Shown here piece after piece: positions 1 through 9,065 of a DNA stretch of 63,032 bases. Source of the stretch: an uncultured Erythrobacteraceae bacterium (lineage in GTDB: Bacteria > Pseudomonadota > Alphaproteobacteria > Sphingomonadales > Sphingomonadaceae); the NCBI GenBank assembly GCA_946482075.1, contig CAMLQG010000006.1, positions 1-63,032 of the forward strand. Direction: 5' to 3'. The notes beneath the pieces were generated by a model. The model did no database searches and was not told the origin of the DNA. It was given only the letters and a program-made list of their open reading frames with translations. Both the position numbers and the translations under genes were made by a program. The stretch's first letter is position 1, and each line of letters opens with the position of its first letter.

Positions 1-124
1 GTGGAAATCTGGCCGGGAACAGGGATATGCCGCATATGCCATGCGCTCCCTATGCCAAGCGCGGCGCGTGTAGGACAGGGAAACCTCGGGCGTTTGCGCT
101 TGCAAAGGATATGGTCGCCAAACC

Positions 125-661
125 CTAGGCCGCTTCTCCGCCCCAGGGCGCGCAGGCGGGATCGAGAGCGACGAGCTGGCGGCGCAGCGCCGCGCGGGCG
201 AGCCGTTCCACTTCCACCTTGCGCCGCGCGGCGGCCAGCGGCAGCGAGGGGGCGGGGCGGATGATTTCCGCATCATAGCCGTCCGCCACGATCACGCCGC
301 AGCATTCGGGCCGGAAATCGGCCAGGTCCAGGCAGCTTCGGTCGAGATCCGGGGACAGGCCCCAATAGAAACGGTCGCAATGGTCGAGATAGTCGGGCCA
401 TTTCATGTCGCCCAGCAGATCCGCCCGGCGGACCTTGATCTCCACGATCACCACGCGGCCCTTGGCGTCGATCCCCATCAGATCCGCGCGGCGGCCGTTG
501 CGCAGCGGCATTTCGGGCATGCACCAGATATCGTTGCGCGCGAACAGCCGGCAGATCCCGCGCGCCACCGACAGGGCGCAGAGCGCGTCTGCCGAGGACG
601 CCTCGCTCACGGGGGAGATCGGAATCGGGGAAGCTTCGGCCATCGCGCCGGTAAAGAACAT
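125..661 (-). CDS. mmcB: MmcB-family DNA repair protein
   Basis: 178-aa protein of the MmcB (DUF2319-type) family, alphaproteobacterial proteins linked to mutagen-damage repair and with a PD-(D/E)xK nuclease-like fold. The sequence shows the expected core: E50, then NGRRADLMGID with D60, then VIVEIKV with E74 and K76, consistent with a nuclease-type active site. Family membership comes from this core and the length; whether it cuts DNA is not shown. The first ATG has only a weak GAAG-like ribosome site; the ATG 18 bases further in (MAEAS) is an alternative start. It lies downstream of, and probably in one unit with, the hypothetical gene at 705-1106. Confidence 0.85.
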   Translation of the reverse strand: MFFTGAMAEASPIPISPVSEASSADALCALSVARGICRLFARNDIWCMPEMPLRNGRRADLMGIDAKGRVVIVEIKVRRADLLGDMKWPDYLDHCDRFYWGLSPDLDRSCLDLADFRPECCGVIVADGYDAEIIRPAPSLPLAAARRKVEVERLARAALRRQLVALDPACAPWGGEAA

Positions 662-704
662 AATAGGAACTTCGTCAAGCCGCCGGGCGGCCTGCGGTGC
701 ATCC

Positions 705-1106
705 TCAGCGCCGGCGGATGCGGGCGACGGGACGCGCGAGACCGACCAGCGCGTCGCGCGCGTCGCTGAATTCGCGCCACAGCGCCTGGGCGGCGGGCCC
801 GGTCTCGGCGCCGCGCTCGCGCACGGACAGGAGCGCTGTCAGGCCTGATTGCATGATCGCGGTGAGATCCGCGATGCCCTGTTCCGCCTGGCGCAGCCGC
901 CAGCCGCCGGCGCGATGGATCATGGCGGGAAAGTCGCCGATGCCGTCCGGGCCGTCCTGGGCGATATCGCCGGCGAGCCCCGCCACCGCCTCGCCCGCGC
1001 GATGGAGCGCGAACCACGCCACTTCCATCCGGCGCACGGCATCTTCCGCCGCATCGCGGCTGCGCGAATCGGTGGACGGCGCAAAGGAAGGGGGCATCGC
1101 GTTCAT
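705..1106 (-). CDS. Hypothetical protein
   Basis: 133-aa, mostly helical, alanine- and arginine-rich protein with no signal peptide or membrane segment. I do not recognise a domain. It ends in an arginine-rich tail (ARIRRR). It is probably real: codon use matches its neighbours, it sits 43 bases upstream of mmcB on the same strand, and no competing frame is convincing. Function unknown. A second ATG three codons in (MPPSF) could be the start. Confidence 0.55.
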   Translation of the reverse strand: MNAMPPSFAPSTDSRSRDAAEDAVRRMEVAWFALHRAGEAVAGLAGDIAQDGPDGIGDFPAMIHRAGGWRLRQAEQGIADLTAIMQSGLTALLSVRERGAETGPAAQALWREFSDARDALVGLARPVARIRRR

Positions 1107-1228
1107 CCCGAAAACCCTGGCACGGCGCGCCTTGCCAAATTGCTAAAAGAGCGCAGGACGGCGCGAAGATGGAGCCTCGCAAAACCGCTGGCGCCTCCCG
1201 CCATGCGCTGCTAACTGCCCGCTCACAC

Positions 1229-1305
<77 letters not shown>

Positions 1306-1437
1306 CAACTACTAGAATGTGACCGCGGTCGAATACGATGTCCGGATCAAATTCTATGACGTTCCGGAAACATGAATGGGTGGAAATGGCCAGTCTTCAT
1401 GTTGCCCTACATGTTCAGGGCTCGCTAACCCAGCATT

Positions 1438-1845
1438 ATGCAATACCCGGTCAAACCTAAAACAATCCTTCTCTGCAACTATTCCGCTGGTGGTTTTCGT
1501 CCTCCGGAGATGGTCAAACTACGGCCTGCAGTCGTTATCACGGGATGCTTGCCAGGTCGGAACAACCTCCACACTGTCGTACCCTTGAGCGGAACTGAAT
1601 CTCCGGAAGGCCGCAGGTATCATTGTCGACTAGAGCTTGATGCGCCTCTGCCCGACCCGTTTGAACAGACAGTCTGGTGGGTAAAGGCAGACATGGTGGC
1701 AACAGTTGGCTTAGATCGACTTGATTTATTTCGGTCTGGCCGTGATCAATACGGAGGGCGTAAGTATCTGTCGAACTTACGAGTTTCCGATGAACAATTT
1801 GAAATCATTAAGGAATGCTTGCGGCATGCCTTAGGGCTCCATTGA
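1438..1845 (+). CDS. PemK/MazF-family toxin-like protein, no antitoxin seen
   Basis: 135-aa protein resembling the PemK/MazF endoribonuclease-toxin superfamily. The N-terminal strand KTILLCNY is followed by PEMVKLRPAVVIT (the conserved loop, Lys and Arg-Pro), then VVPLS, and later WVKADMVATVGLDRLDLF, a pattern typical of one chromosomal subgroup. No antitoxin gene is visible on either side: upstream is tRNA-Arg and downstream a hairpin and the end of an SDR gene. Its base composition is less GC-rich than the surroundings, suggesting acquisition. It may be an orphan toxin, an inactive homologue or a housekeeping ribonuclease. Family call fairly sure, activity unknown. Confidence 0.7.
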   Translation: MQYPVKPKTILLCNYSAGGFRPPEMVKLRPAVVITGCLPGRNNLHTVVPLSGTESPEGRRYHCRLELDAPLPDPFEQTVWWVKADMVATVGLDRLDLFRSGRDQYGGRKYLSNLRVSDEQFEIIKECLRHALGLH

Positions 1846-1966
1846 CATCTCGCAGCCCATGACTCATATCGGCCTCGATTGCTCAGGAGCTTGCTCGCTG
1901 AGCCTCAAGACCTCGAAAGAGGCAGCCGCGCCATCGGTGATAACAAGCCACGGCGCGGCGTGATTG

Positions 1967-1997
1967 GCCCCCGAGGCAAGCCTCGGGGGCTCTTTCA
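1967..1997 (+). terminator. Rho-independent terminator downstream of the PemK-like gene
   Basis: Perfect 10-bp stem GCCCCCGAGG / CCTCGGGGGC with loop CAAG, followed by the T-rich TCTTTCATTT. It probably ends transcription from the PemK-like gene, about 120 bases upstream. It also lies beyond the 3' end of the minus-strand SDR gene. Confidence 0.7.
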
Positions 1998-2066
1998 TTT
2001 CTGAGTCCAGTTAGCAGTTGCGATCGAGATGTGGCGAAGACAATCCTTGGGTACGCGGCTTTTGCC

Positions 2067-2969
2067 TCACGCCTCGCGCCAATCGTCGCTGAACCATTTC
2101 GGCCGGCCGTAGAGCCAGGAATTGCCCCACAGTTGCTGCCCGCCATCCAGCGCGACCAGTTCGCCGGTCATGAAGGCGGCGGCCGGCGATGACATGTAGA
2201 CCATGGTCTCCGCCATCTCGAACGCGTCGGAGGTCGTGCGCATCGGGTTCTGGTAGAACTGGTCGAGGTTCTCCTCGGGATATTGGCGGAAGCCTTCGGT
2301 TCTCGTGGCGCCTGGCGCAAGGCAGTTCACGCGGATCTTGTGCGGAGCCCATTCGACCGCGACGCTCTTGGACGCGTAGATCACCCCGGCGCGCGAAGCG
2401 CAGGTATGAACCACCTGTGGGCACCCCCGCTCCACCACGCAGACGACGTTGATGATGCTTCCAGGCTGCTTGCGCGCGATCCATTGCTTCGCCGCTTCCT
2501 GCATCATCCACCAGGTGCCGGTGAGATTCGTCTCGATCACCGAACTCCAGCCCTTGCGCGTCAGATCGACCGAGTTCTGGACATATTGCCCGCCCGCATT
2601 GTTGATCAGGATGTCGATGCCGCCCAGCTCGTCATGCGCATCGGCGATGAACCGTTCGACCGCGTCGGCATCGCGGATGTTGAGAACGCGCTTCATCACC
2701 TTGCGGCCGGTCGTATCGCCGATCAGGTCTGCGGCGTTGTCCAGCAATTCCTCGCGCCGCCCGCAGATCGCGACATCTGCGCCCAGCCGGGCAAAGAGCA
2801 ATGCCGTGGCCTTGCCGATGCCGGTGCCGCCGCCCGACACCACCACCCGCTTACCTTCCATCATGTCCGGGCTGTAGATGGTCTTGCGCGTTGCCAGTTC
2901 CTGGTCGTCCAGCGCGAATTCCCGCCCCGACTTTTCATGGGACCGTGAATCGAGTTTGATTTCGAGCAT
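2067..2969 (-). CDS. Short-chain dehydrogenase/reductase, 2,4-dienoyl-CoA-reductase-like, atypical active site
   Basis: 300-aa SDR. The start at 2969 is preceded by a GGAGAGAA ribosome site, so the longer upstream frame is not used. The cofactor motif GGGTGIG lies at residues 46-52 and NNAGG at 123-127. Overall layout (RKGWSSVIETNLTGT, SVAVEWAPHKIRVN, a WGN-rich tail) resembles peroxisomal-type trans-2-enoyl or 2,4-dienoyl-CoA reductases. At the position of the classical YxxxK, alignment by the following AGV and AVEW puts Thr189 and Arg193, so the usual catalytic Tyr and Lys are missing. This is partly seen in dienoyl-CoA reductases. Substrate unknown; an acyl-CoA is plausible. Confidence 0.8.
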   Translation of the reverse strand: MLEIKLDSRSHEKSGREFALDDQELATRKTIYSPDMMEGKRVVVSGGGTGIGKATALLFARLGADVAICGRREELLDNAADLIGDTTGRKVMKRVLNIRDADAVERFIADAHDELGGIDILINNAGGQYVQNSVDLTRKGWSSVIETNLTGTWWMMQEAAKQWIARKQPGSIINVVCVVERGCPQVVHTCASRAGVIYASKSVAVEWAPHKIRVNCLAPGATRTEGFRQYPEENLDQFYQNPMRTTSDAFEMAETMVYMSSPAAAFMTGELVALDGGQQLWGNSWLYGRPKWFSDDWREA

Positions 2970-3219
2970 TCGCTTCTCTCCAGTGTCTCTTTTGTCCGAA
3001 CCCAAGCTGTCCGTGCATTGGTGAAGTGGGAAGTGAACCACAGGTCAATCCCTCGATTCCCTTCATAATGCCATTGCGACTAGCCAGCGCAACACGGATC
3101 GGTTCTCCGGCTCGCGAGCGACCGCACATCCCCACCCGCGCAAACCCGCTGGCCACGTTGCGATGGTCTCGGCGGCCGAAAACTGCTAAAAAGCCGCGCG
3201 TGGAGAGTGAGGTGAGTCG

Positions 3220-3399
3220 ATGGCTCAGAAGCATCGTCCGGAATCGCCGCCAAAAGCAGCAATAGTGGAATGGGATGAACTGGTCGCCGCGATGCGGTCG
3301 CGGCGGGTGGAGCGTGCGTTTCACCGACCTTCCCAGCAGTTGCAATTGCACAGCATGCTGTACTGGAATCGGCCCGAAGGCCCGCGCAAGATGGTCTGA
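3220..3399 (+). CDS. Possible small protein, 59 aa
   Basis: ATG at 3220 is preceded by GAGTGAGGTGA, a good ribosome site. The 59-aa product begins MAQKHRPESPPK, continues with VEWDELVAAMRSRRVERAF and ends RPEGPRKMV. It is basic, with a balanced residue mix rather than the Arg/Pro/Ala-rich mix of chance frames in this DNA. It has no membrane segment and no recognised domain. It fills most of an otherwise empty stretch between the SDR and the acyltransferase genes. Support is only the ribosome site and composition. Confidence 0.4.
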   Translation: MAQKHRPESPPKAAIVEWDELVAAMRSRRVERAFHRPSQQLQLHSMLYWNRPEGPRKMV

Positions 3400-3503
3400 T
3401 CCGCCCGGAAACGCGCGACTATCCCATGAGCCGTGCATGGCGAGATGACGAGTGCCCGCCAGCGGCGTTGATCGGGGTGGCGATTATCTGCATCTGATCG
3501 TTG

Positions 3504-4730
3504 ATGATTTCGATGCAAGACAATCCGGTTCAGAGCGATACGGATAGGCGGGACCACTTCTGGGACAGCCTTCGGACCCTGCTCCTCCTGCTCGGCATTC
3601 CCTATCATGCCGCACTTTCCTACCAGCCGGGGCAGGACTTCATCGTCCGTTCGGGCGAGGGCGCGGCGATCTTCCCCTATCTGGCGGAATTCATCCATAT
3701 CTTCCGGATGCCGGCCTTTTTCGTGATCGCCGGCTATTTTTCCGCTCTGCTGCTGGCGCGCCGCGAGCCCGGAACTTGGCTCAAGGCGCGTTTCCTTCGC
3801 CTGGGCGTGCCCTTCGCGATGGCGATCGTCACGCTGGTGCCGACGATGAACTTCATCTGCGAGCTGTCCACCATGTCCTATGCCGACGCGGTCGGGTCCT
3901 GGCGACACAATTCGCTGACCTCGGGCGGATATTGGGTAAGGCATCTGTGGTTCATCGTCGTGCTGCTCTATTGCAGCGTGGCGGCGGTGGCGCTGATCCG
4001 CTTGCGTCCGGCCCTGCGCGAAGCGGTCCTGCCGTCCGGGATCGACGAACGGATCGCGCGTCATCCGCTGGGCTCGCTGCTGGCGGTGGGTGTGGTCGTC
4101 GGCCTGTGGGAAGCGGCAGCGGTCGAGGCGTTCTACTTTTTCGGCTTCGCCACCAATTTCCCCCAGCAGATCCTGCGGCTGGACGAGCTGATCATGTATG
4201 CGCCCTATTTCATCATGGGCTGCGTGCTGGCCCGCGCCCCGCAGGTGCTGGACCGGGTGGGCCGCTTCTCGCCCGATGTGGCGGTGGTCGCCGCGTTCTC
4301 GACCGCGTTCTATTTGCTCAACTGGCACGAATTCTCGCCGGCGGCGGGGCGGTTCATGGCGACGATCGCGGCACTGGCGATCACGCAGACGCTGATCGCG
4401 ATGGCGCGTTCGCTGGCGGACAGGCCGATCCCGCTGATCCGGCGGCTGACTTCGGCATCCTTCGTGATCTACCTGTTCCATATGCCGTTCGTGGTGCTGC
4501 TGGTGTGGCTGGGCCAAGGCATCCCGGTGCCGGTGGAAGCGAAATTCCTCGCGATCACGGCGCTCACCCTGGTTCTGTCGTATGGCGTCTGGGCGCTGAT
4601 CGCCCGGTCCGAAGTGTTGTCGTTCCTCTATAATGGCGATCGCATGCCGGCCCTTTCCCGGCCGATGCCGCTGAGGTCGGGAGCGCCGCTGCTGCACGGC
4701 AACGCTCCCTCCCCCATGCCGAGCGGTTAG
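3504..4730 (+). CDS. Acyltransferase family 3 membrane protein (OpgC-like)
   Basis: About 408 aa, with roughly ten hydrophobic segments. It opens with RDHFWDSLRTLLLLLGIPYHA, the start of the acyltransferase-3 domain with its conserved His, and continues with FRMPAFFVIAGYFS. The family transfers acyl groups such as succinyl or acetyl to sugars or glucans across the inner membrane; OpgC (glucan succinylation) is the nearest named relative, but the substrate here is unknown. ATG at 3504 or 3513 are possible starts; neither has a strong ribosome site. Its stop overlaps by four bases the stop of the convergent porin gene. Confidence 0.8.
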   Translation: MISMQDNPVQSDTDRRDHFWDSLRTLLLLLGIPYHAALSYQPGQDFIVRSGEGAAIFPYLAEFIHIFRMPAFFVIAGYFSALLLARREPGTWLKARFLRLGVPFAMAIVTLVPTMNFICELSTMSYADAVGSWRHNSLTSGGYWVRHLWFIVVLLYCSVAAVALIRLRPALREAVLPSGIDERIARHPLGSLLAVGVVVGLWEAAAVEAFYFFGFATNFPQQILRLDELIMYAPYFIMGCVLARAPQVLDRVGRFSPDVAVVAAFSTAFYLLNWHEFSPAAGRFMATIAALAITQTLIAMARSLADRPIPLIRRLTSASFVIYLFHMPFVVLLVWLGQGIPVPVEAKFLAITALTLVLSYGVWALIARSEVLSFLYNGDRMPALSRPMPLRSGAPLLHGNAPSPMPSG

Positions 4731-5572
4731 AAGGATGCGCTCAGCGTGACGACCGCCGTGCTCCCGGCGATCGAAGACCCGTTCTTGGTCGAAGCGAAGT
4801 TCGGCTGGAGATAGAGCGCTTCGGCGCTGGAGATGTCGGTATCGACATAGGCGATGCCGAGCGTCAGCGGCCCGACGGCGACATCGGCGCCCAGCATCCA
4901 GTCGAGATATTCGCCGGTGGGCGAAAGGCTGGTGCCGTTGGGGCCGAGGCCGGAATTGCCCTTGGAATAGCCGAGATGGGCCTTCAGCGTGACCGGCGTG
5001 CCGGGAACGCCGAAATTCGCGTCGCTCCAGATATAGAGGTTGTCCTCCTTGTCGCCCGGCGCGGTCGCGATGCCGCTGTTGAAGCCTGACGCGTCGGCAT
5101 AGACCCGGCCGAGCGCACGCTGCTCGGGTGCATAGGCCACGCCCGCGAGCAGGTTGACCGGGCCGGCGGCGCCGCTGACCTTGATATAGGGTTCGGCGAA
5201 GTCGGTGGTGTCGAGGCCGCCGGGATACATGTACCAGGTCAGGCCGACATCGACCGTGACGCCGCCCAGATCCTTCGCGAAGCCGCCGAAGAGGTCGAGC
5301 TCCATGTTGGAGCCGCCGAACGTGCCCCAGCCGGACAGGTTGGAGCCCCAGGTGCCGGCATAGAGGCCGCTTTCATGGGTCACGGTGACGCCGCCCTGCA
5401 CGGCGAATTCCTTGTCGGTCTGGGAGACGCCGCGGAAGCGGTAATCGCTTGCGATCGTGGCGGAACCGGAGACCGTGAACGGCCCTGACTCCGCTTCCTG
5501 CGCGGCGGCCGGTGCGGCAGCGAATGGGATGGCGACAGCCAGGGCCGCAGCGACGATTGCTTTTATATCCAT
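4727..5572 (-). CDS. TorF-family putative porin
   Basis: 281-aa outer-membrane protein. The start at 5572 (MDIKAIVAAAL) has GAGGGA just upstream, and the first 24 residues form a signal peptide ending AAPAAAQ. The mature part begins with the family signature GSATIASDYRFRGVSQTD and continues as alternating amphipathic beta strands to a C-terminal VVTLSASF with terminal Phe, typical of outer-membrane barrels. Proteins of this family (Gcw_chp/TorF) are annotated as porins, but the transported solute is unknown. The gene lies 194 bases downstream of the OprO/P-type porin on the same strand. Confidence 0.85.
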   Translation of the reverse strand: MDIKAIVAAALAVAIPFAAAPAAAQEAESGPFTVSGSATIASDYRFRGVSQTDKEFAVQGGVTVTHESGLYAGTWGSNLSGWGTFGGSNMELDLFGGFAKDLGGVTVDVGLTWYMYPGGLDTTDFAEPYIKVSGAAGPVNLLAGVAYAPEQRALGRVYADASGFNSGIATAPGDKEDNLYIWSDANFGVPGTPVTLKAHLGYSKGNSGLGPNGTSLSPTGEYLDWMLGADVAVGPLTLGIAYVDTDISSAEALYLQPNFASTKNGSSIAGSTAVVTLSASF

Positions 5573-5709
5573 GGAACATTCCCTCATGCTAGAGAACGTT
5601 CCTCCTGCACCCTGAAACCACCGCCTCTATTCCACCGCATCGAGGCGGCGATGGGAGATGTGCATCAGGGTGCGGCAGGCTTAGCGCAGCCGTTTATCTG
5701 GAGTTTTTC

Positions 5710-5746
5710 CCTTCCGTAACGATGCGTTGCGCATGCGTTACGAAGG
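5710..5746. repeat. Long imperfect inverted repeat
   Basis: Arms CCTTCCGTAACGATGCG and CGCATGCGTTACGAAGG are complementary apart from one bulge on each side, with a TTG loop. The repeat lies 20 bases beyond the stop of the OprO/P-type porin gene, between the two porin genes. It is not followed by a T run on the minus strand, so it may be an mRNA-stabilising hairpin, a weak terminator or a protein site. Confidence 0.5.
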
Positions 5747-5766
5747 ATGTCGGGATTGTTTCCAGA

Positions 5767-7161
5767 TCAGAAATCGAGCTCGAAGCGCGTGCCGATGACT
5801 TGCGCGTTGTAGTCCCTGCGCCCGCCCGCAGTCGCCGTGGCGCCCGCATAATCGAGATAGGCGTAGTTGATGTTGAACCGCAGATACTGGACCGGTGTCC
5901 ACACCAGCGCCGCGATATAGCCGTTCTGCGTCCCGCCGCGGATGTCGTGGCTGTTGAGATCGAGATAGTCGTAGCGCAGGTTGAGCTGCACCGCGCCGAT
6001 TCCGCCCTTGCCCACCGGCTTGCTGGGCTTGGCGGTGGTCAGGATGCCGTTCTCGTAGGGCCGCGTGTCGTCGGTCAGATAGACGCCGACTTCGGCATAG
6101 CCGCCCCAGAAGCGGGGATCGGGCCCATCGAGCCGGTTGGCCCGCAGCCAGTGCGCTTCCACCGCACCGTGCCAGCGGCCATGGACTGCGGCGAATTCCG
6201 CACCGTAGGAGAATTCGCGGTCTGCATCGATCGTCTTGGTGTCGAGCAGGCGGCTGTTGGAGGTATGGACGAAGGGGCGCTGGCGATAGCGCACGCCGGC
6301 ATCCTCGATCCGGCCGAGCTTGCGCCAATGGGCGGAGCCGCCGAAATGAAGTTGCGTATCGCCCAGTTTCGGAGCGAAGACGATGCGGCCGTCCAGGCTG
6401 AAGGAATTGTTCTCGTCGCCGCCATTGGGGCCGTCGCTGCTGTTCGCAAGCGACGCCACATCGTCGGTGAACACGCCCGCCTGCGCCAGGAAGGCGCCGC
6501 TCTTGAACTGCGCGGACAGGCCGAGGCGGCGTTCGAAATTGAACGCATCGGTAAAGGCCGCGCGCTCCATGACGCTGCCCTGGGTGTCGCTGATCAGTTC
6601 GTCGAGCGACTGGAACTGGTTGTGATTGCCCAGCGTGATGAGCAGAGGGCCTTTCTCGTATGTCAGGAAGGCGTCGACCAGATCGACGCTGTTGTCCGAG
6701 AACTCGCCTTCCAGCTTGTAGCCGAAGCCGCCGCCGAGCTTGCCTTCGCCGCCCAGGCGGATGCGGCGCGCTTCGCTGGAGAAGCCGAGGCCGCGATCGT
6801 TCAGCCCGCTGGGCGCACTGATATAGTTCGCGTCCATCTGCACCCGGCCCTTCATCTTGAAGGAGCGATCCCCTTCGGTGAAGCGCGGGCCGCCCTTCCA
6901 GTCGATCTTCACATTGTCGTTATTGGCGGCAAGCGCCTTGGCGTCGGCCTGCGCCTGGGCGGCATCCGCCTGGGCTTTCGCGGCGGCCGCGTCGTTCACG
7001 GCCATCCGACTTTCCAGCGCATCGAGGCGCGCCTTCAGCGCTGCCATTTCCGCGCGCAGCGCATTCGCCTCTTCCGCGGAGAGGGCCTGCGCGTGCGCCT
7101 GTTGCGCGGCCATCGCCACGCTCAAGGCCAGGATGCTGGCGGCCGCCCTCATGATTCTCAT
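5767..7161 (-). CDS. Phosphate-selective porin (OprO/OprP family)
   Basis: 464-aa outer-membrane porin. A signal peptide ends MAAQQAHAQA, followed by a coiled-coil segment of about 70 residues (EEANALRAEMAALKARLDALES and alanine-rich heptads) typical of trimerising OprP-type porins. Then comes the domain start KIDWKGGPRFTEGDRSFKMKGRVQMDANY. The C-terminus is a barrel ending TRFELDF with terminal Phe. The family takes up phosphate or polyphosphate. The role is supported by the divergent Pit permease and by a Pho-box candidate about 60 bases upstream of the start. Confidence 0.9.
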   Translation of the reverse strand: MRIMRAAASILALSVAMAAQQAHAQALSAEEANALRAEMAALKARLDALESRMAVNDAAAAKAQADAAQAQADAKALAANNDNVKIDWKGGPRFTEGDRSFKMKGRVQMDANYISAPSGLNDRGLGFSSEARRIRLGGEGKLGGGFGYKLEGEFSDNSVDLVDAFLTYEKGPLLITLGNHNQFQSLDELISDTQGSVMERAAFTDAFNFERRLGLSAQFKSGAFLAQAGVFTDDVASLANSSDGPNGGDENNSFSLDGRIVFAPKLGDTQLHFGGSAHWRKLGRIEDAGVRYRQRPFVHTSNSRLLDTKTIDADREFSYGAEFAAVHGRWHGAVEAHWLRANRLDGPDPRFWGGYAEVGVYLTDDTRPYENGILTTAKPSKPVGKGGIGAVQLNLRYDYLDLNSHDIRGGTQNGYIAALVWTPVQYLRFNINYAYLDYAGATATAGGRRDYNAQVIGTRFELDF

Positions 7162-7221
7162 TCCCAGCTTCCTCGCATGCGCCGGGGTCCCCGGCCGATG
7201 TGTCTCTGCTATTACCGTTCT

Positions 7222-7239
7222 ATGACCAATATGTGACAG
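7222..7239 (-). promoter_or_regulatory. Pho-box candidate upstream of the OprO/P-type porin
   Basis: Read on the minus strand this is CTGTCAC-ATAT-TGGTCAT, two 7-base PhoB half-sites separated by four A/T bases in the classical 11-bp register, followed by AGAA. It lies about 60 bases before the porin start, in the 290-base region shared with the divergent Pit gene, so a PhoB/PhoR-type response to low phosphate is likely. The site is matched by eye only. Confidence 0.6.
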
Positions 7240-7451
7240 ATGGCCCGATTGTTTCTGGATAACACGTTTCTGTTACAGAACATGTAAGTCCAGCCCGGCC
7301 GCAAATCCCGGATTTCTCGTGATATATCCGCGTGGCGACGACGGTTTCTCGCCGTTTCTCGCCCGTTCCCGCCAAGCATCCGCCTGCAACAATCATGTCA
7401 CATGGCACGACTAGGAAAGCGCATCTCGTCACTTCCGCGGGGCGCTTCACC

Positions 7452-9065
7452 ATGAATGCTACAGTTGCGATGGATTCGGTCGTGCCCGGCCGTCCGAACC
7501 TGGACCAGGGCCTTGGCAAGATCGGTACTCTCGGGTTCGGCGCCGCGATCCTCGCCGCGATCTGCTATGTCGCCTACAGCATCTATGCCGACGCCAGCAG
7601 CGCGGGCGTGAGCACTGCGGCCTATCTGCCCTTCGTCCTGCTGTTCGTCGCGCTCCTGATCGCGCTGGGCTTCGAATTCGTGAACGGCTTCCATGACACG
7701 GCCAACGCGGTCGCCACGGTGATCTACACCAATGCGCTGCCGGCGAATGTCGCAGTGGTGTGGTCGGGTTTCTTCAACTTCCTCGGCGTGCTGCTGTCCA
7801 CCGGCGCGGTCGCTTTCGGCATCGTTTCGCTGCTGCCGGTGGAACTGATCCTGCAGGTGGGTTCGAATGCCGGCTTCGCGATGGTCTTCGCCCTGCTGCT
7901 CGCGGCGATCGTGTGGAACCTCGCGACCTGGTGGCTGGGCATCCCGTCTTCCAGCTCGCATACGCTGATCGGGTCGATCATCGGCGTCGGCGTGGCCAAT
8001 GCCATGCTCCACGGCAAGAGCGGCACGGCCGGGGTGGACTGGACCAAGGCGACCGAGATCGGCCAGGCGCTGCTGCTGTCGCCGCTGATCGGCTTCGGCG
8101 TGGCCGCCCTGCTGTTCCTCGCGATGAAACTCCTTGTCCGCAACGAAGCGCTGTATCAGGAACCCAAGGACGGAGTGCCGCCGCCATGGTGGATCCGCGG
8201 CCTGCTGATCTTCACCTGCACCGGGGTGAGCTTCGCCCATGGTTCCAATGACGGGCAGAAGGGCATGGGGCTGATCATGCTGATCCTGATCGGCACCGTG
8301 CCCACCGCCTATGCGCTCAATCGCGCGGTGCCCGAACGCTATACGGCGGAATTCCACATGAGCTCGACCGCCGTGGTCACGGCGCTCGGCGAAAGCGCGG
8401 CGCGGGCTGCGCCGCCGCCGGCACAGGCCCGCCAGCAGGTGACCACCTATATCGCCGACCATGAACTCACGCCGCAGACGCTTCCGGCGCTGCAGTCGCT
8501 GATCGCCGATGTCGATCGCCAGGTCTCGGAATATGGCTCGCTCGCCAAGGTCCCGGCCGCGGCGGTCAGCAATATCCGCAACGACATGTATCTCGCTTCC
8601 GAGGCGATCAAGCGCCTGGGCAAGGACGACAAGGCCGGCCTGTCCGAGCGGACAATGGAAACGCTCACCAGCTACAAGGAAGATCTGGACGCCGGCACGC
8701 GCTTCATCCCCACTTGGGTCAAGGTAGCGGTCGCTTTCGCGCTGGGCCTCGGCACGATGGTCGGCTGGAAACGCATCGTGGTGACGGTGGGTGAGAAGAT
8801 CGGCAAGTCGCATCTGACCTATGCGCAGGGCGCTTCGGCCGAACTCGTCGCGATGGGCACGATCTTCGGCGCGGACCATCTCGGCCTGCCGGTATCGACC
8901 ACGCATGTCCTGTCGTCGGGCGTCGCCGGCACGATGGCGGCCAACAAATCCGGCCTGCAGATGAGCACGATCCGCAACCTGCTGATGGCCTGGGTACTGA
9001 CCTTGCCCGTTTCCATCGCGTTGGCGGGTGGGCTATACATGGTGCTCCACACACTCTTCGGCTGA
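7452..9065 (+). CDS. pit: Inorganic phosphate transporter (Pit/PHO4 family)
   Basis: 537-aa inner-membrane permease importing phosphate, usually as a metal-phosphate complex with protons. Two repeats of the PHO4 fold are visible: FEFVNGFHDTANAVATVIYT near the start with SSSHTLIGSIIGVGVA, and AELVAMGTIFGADHLGLPVSTTHVLSSGVAGT near the end. Between them, after FAHGSNDGQKGMG, is a hydrophilic insert of about 120 residues, as in the long bacterial Pit proteins. The start at 7452 (MNATVAMDS) is chosen because the longer upstream extension is basic and unlike the family; the ribosome site is weak. It is divergent from the OprO/P-type porin, so the two form an uptake pair. Confidence 0.9.
   Translation: MNATVAMDSVVPGRPNLDQGLGKIGTLGFGAAILAAICYVAYSIYADASSAGVSTAAYLPFVLLFVALLIALGFEFVNGFHDTANAVATVIYTNALPANVAVVWSGFFNFLGVLLSTGAVAFGIVSLLPVELILQVGSNAGFAMVFALLLAAIVWNLATWWLGIPSSSSHTLIGSIIGVGVANAMLHGKSGTAGVDWTKATEIGQALLLSPLIGFGVAALLFLAMKLLVRNEALYQEPKDGVPPPWWIRGLLIFTCTGVSFAHGSNDGQKGMGLIMLILIGTVPTAYALNRAVPERYTAEFHMSSTAVVTALGESAARAAPPPAQARQQVTTYIADHELTPQTLPALQSLIADVDRQVSEYGSLAKVPAAAVSNIRNDMYLASEAIKRLGKDDKAGLSERTMETLTSYKEDLDAGTRFIPTWVKVAVAFALGLGTMVGWKRIVVTVGEKIGKSHLTYAQGASAELVAMGTIFGADHLGLPVSTTHVLSSGVAGTMAANKSGLQMSTIRNLLMAWVLTLPVSIALAGGLYMVLHTLFG

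Noticed and set aside
1..264. Short plus-strand frame at the window start
   Set aside because: Arg/Pro/Ala-rich, overlaps mmcB on the other strand and lacks a ribosome site.
3321..4697. Minus-strand 458-codon frame opposite the acyltransferase
   Set aside because: Extreme Arg/Gln/His content and no family features, whereas the plus strand encodes a normal membrane protein.
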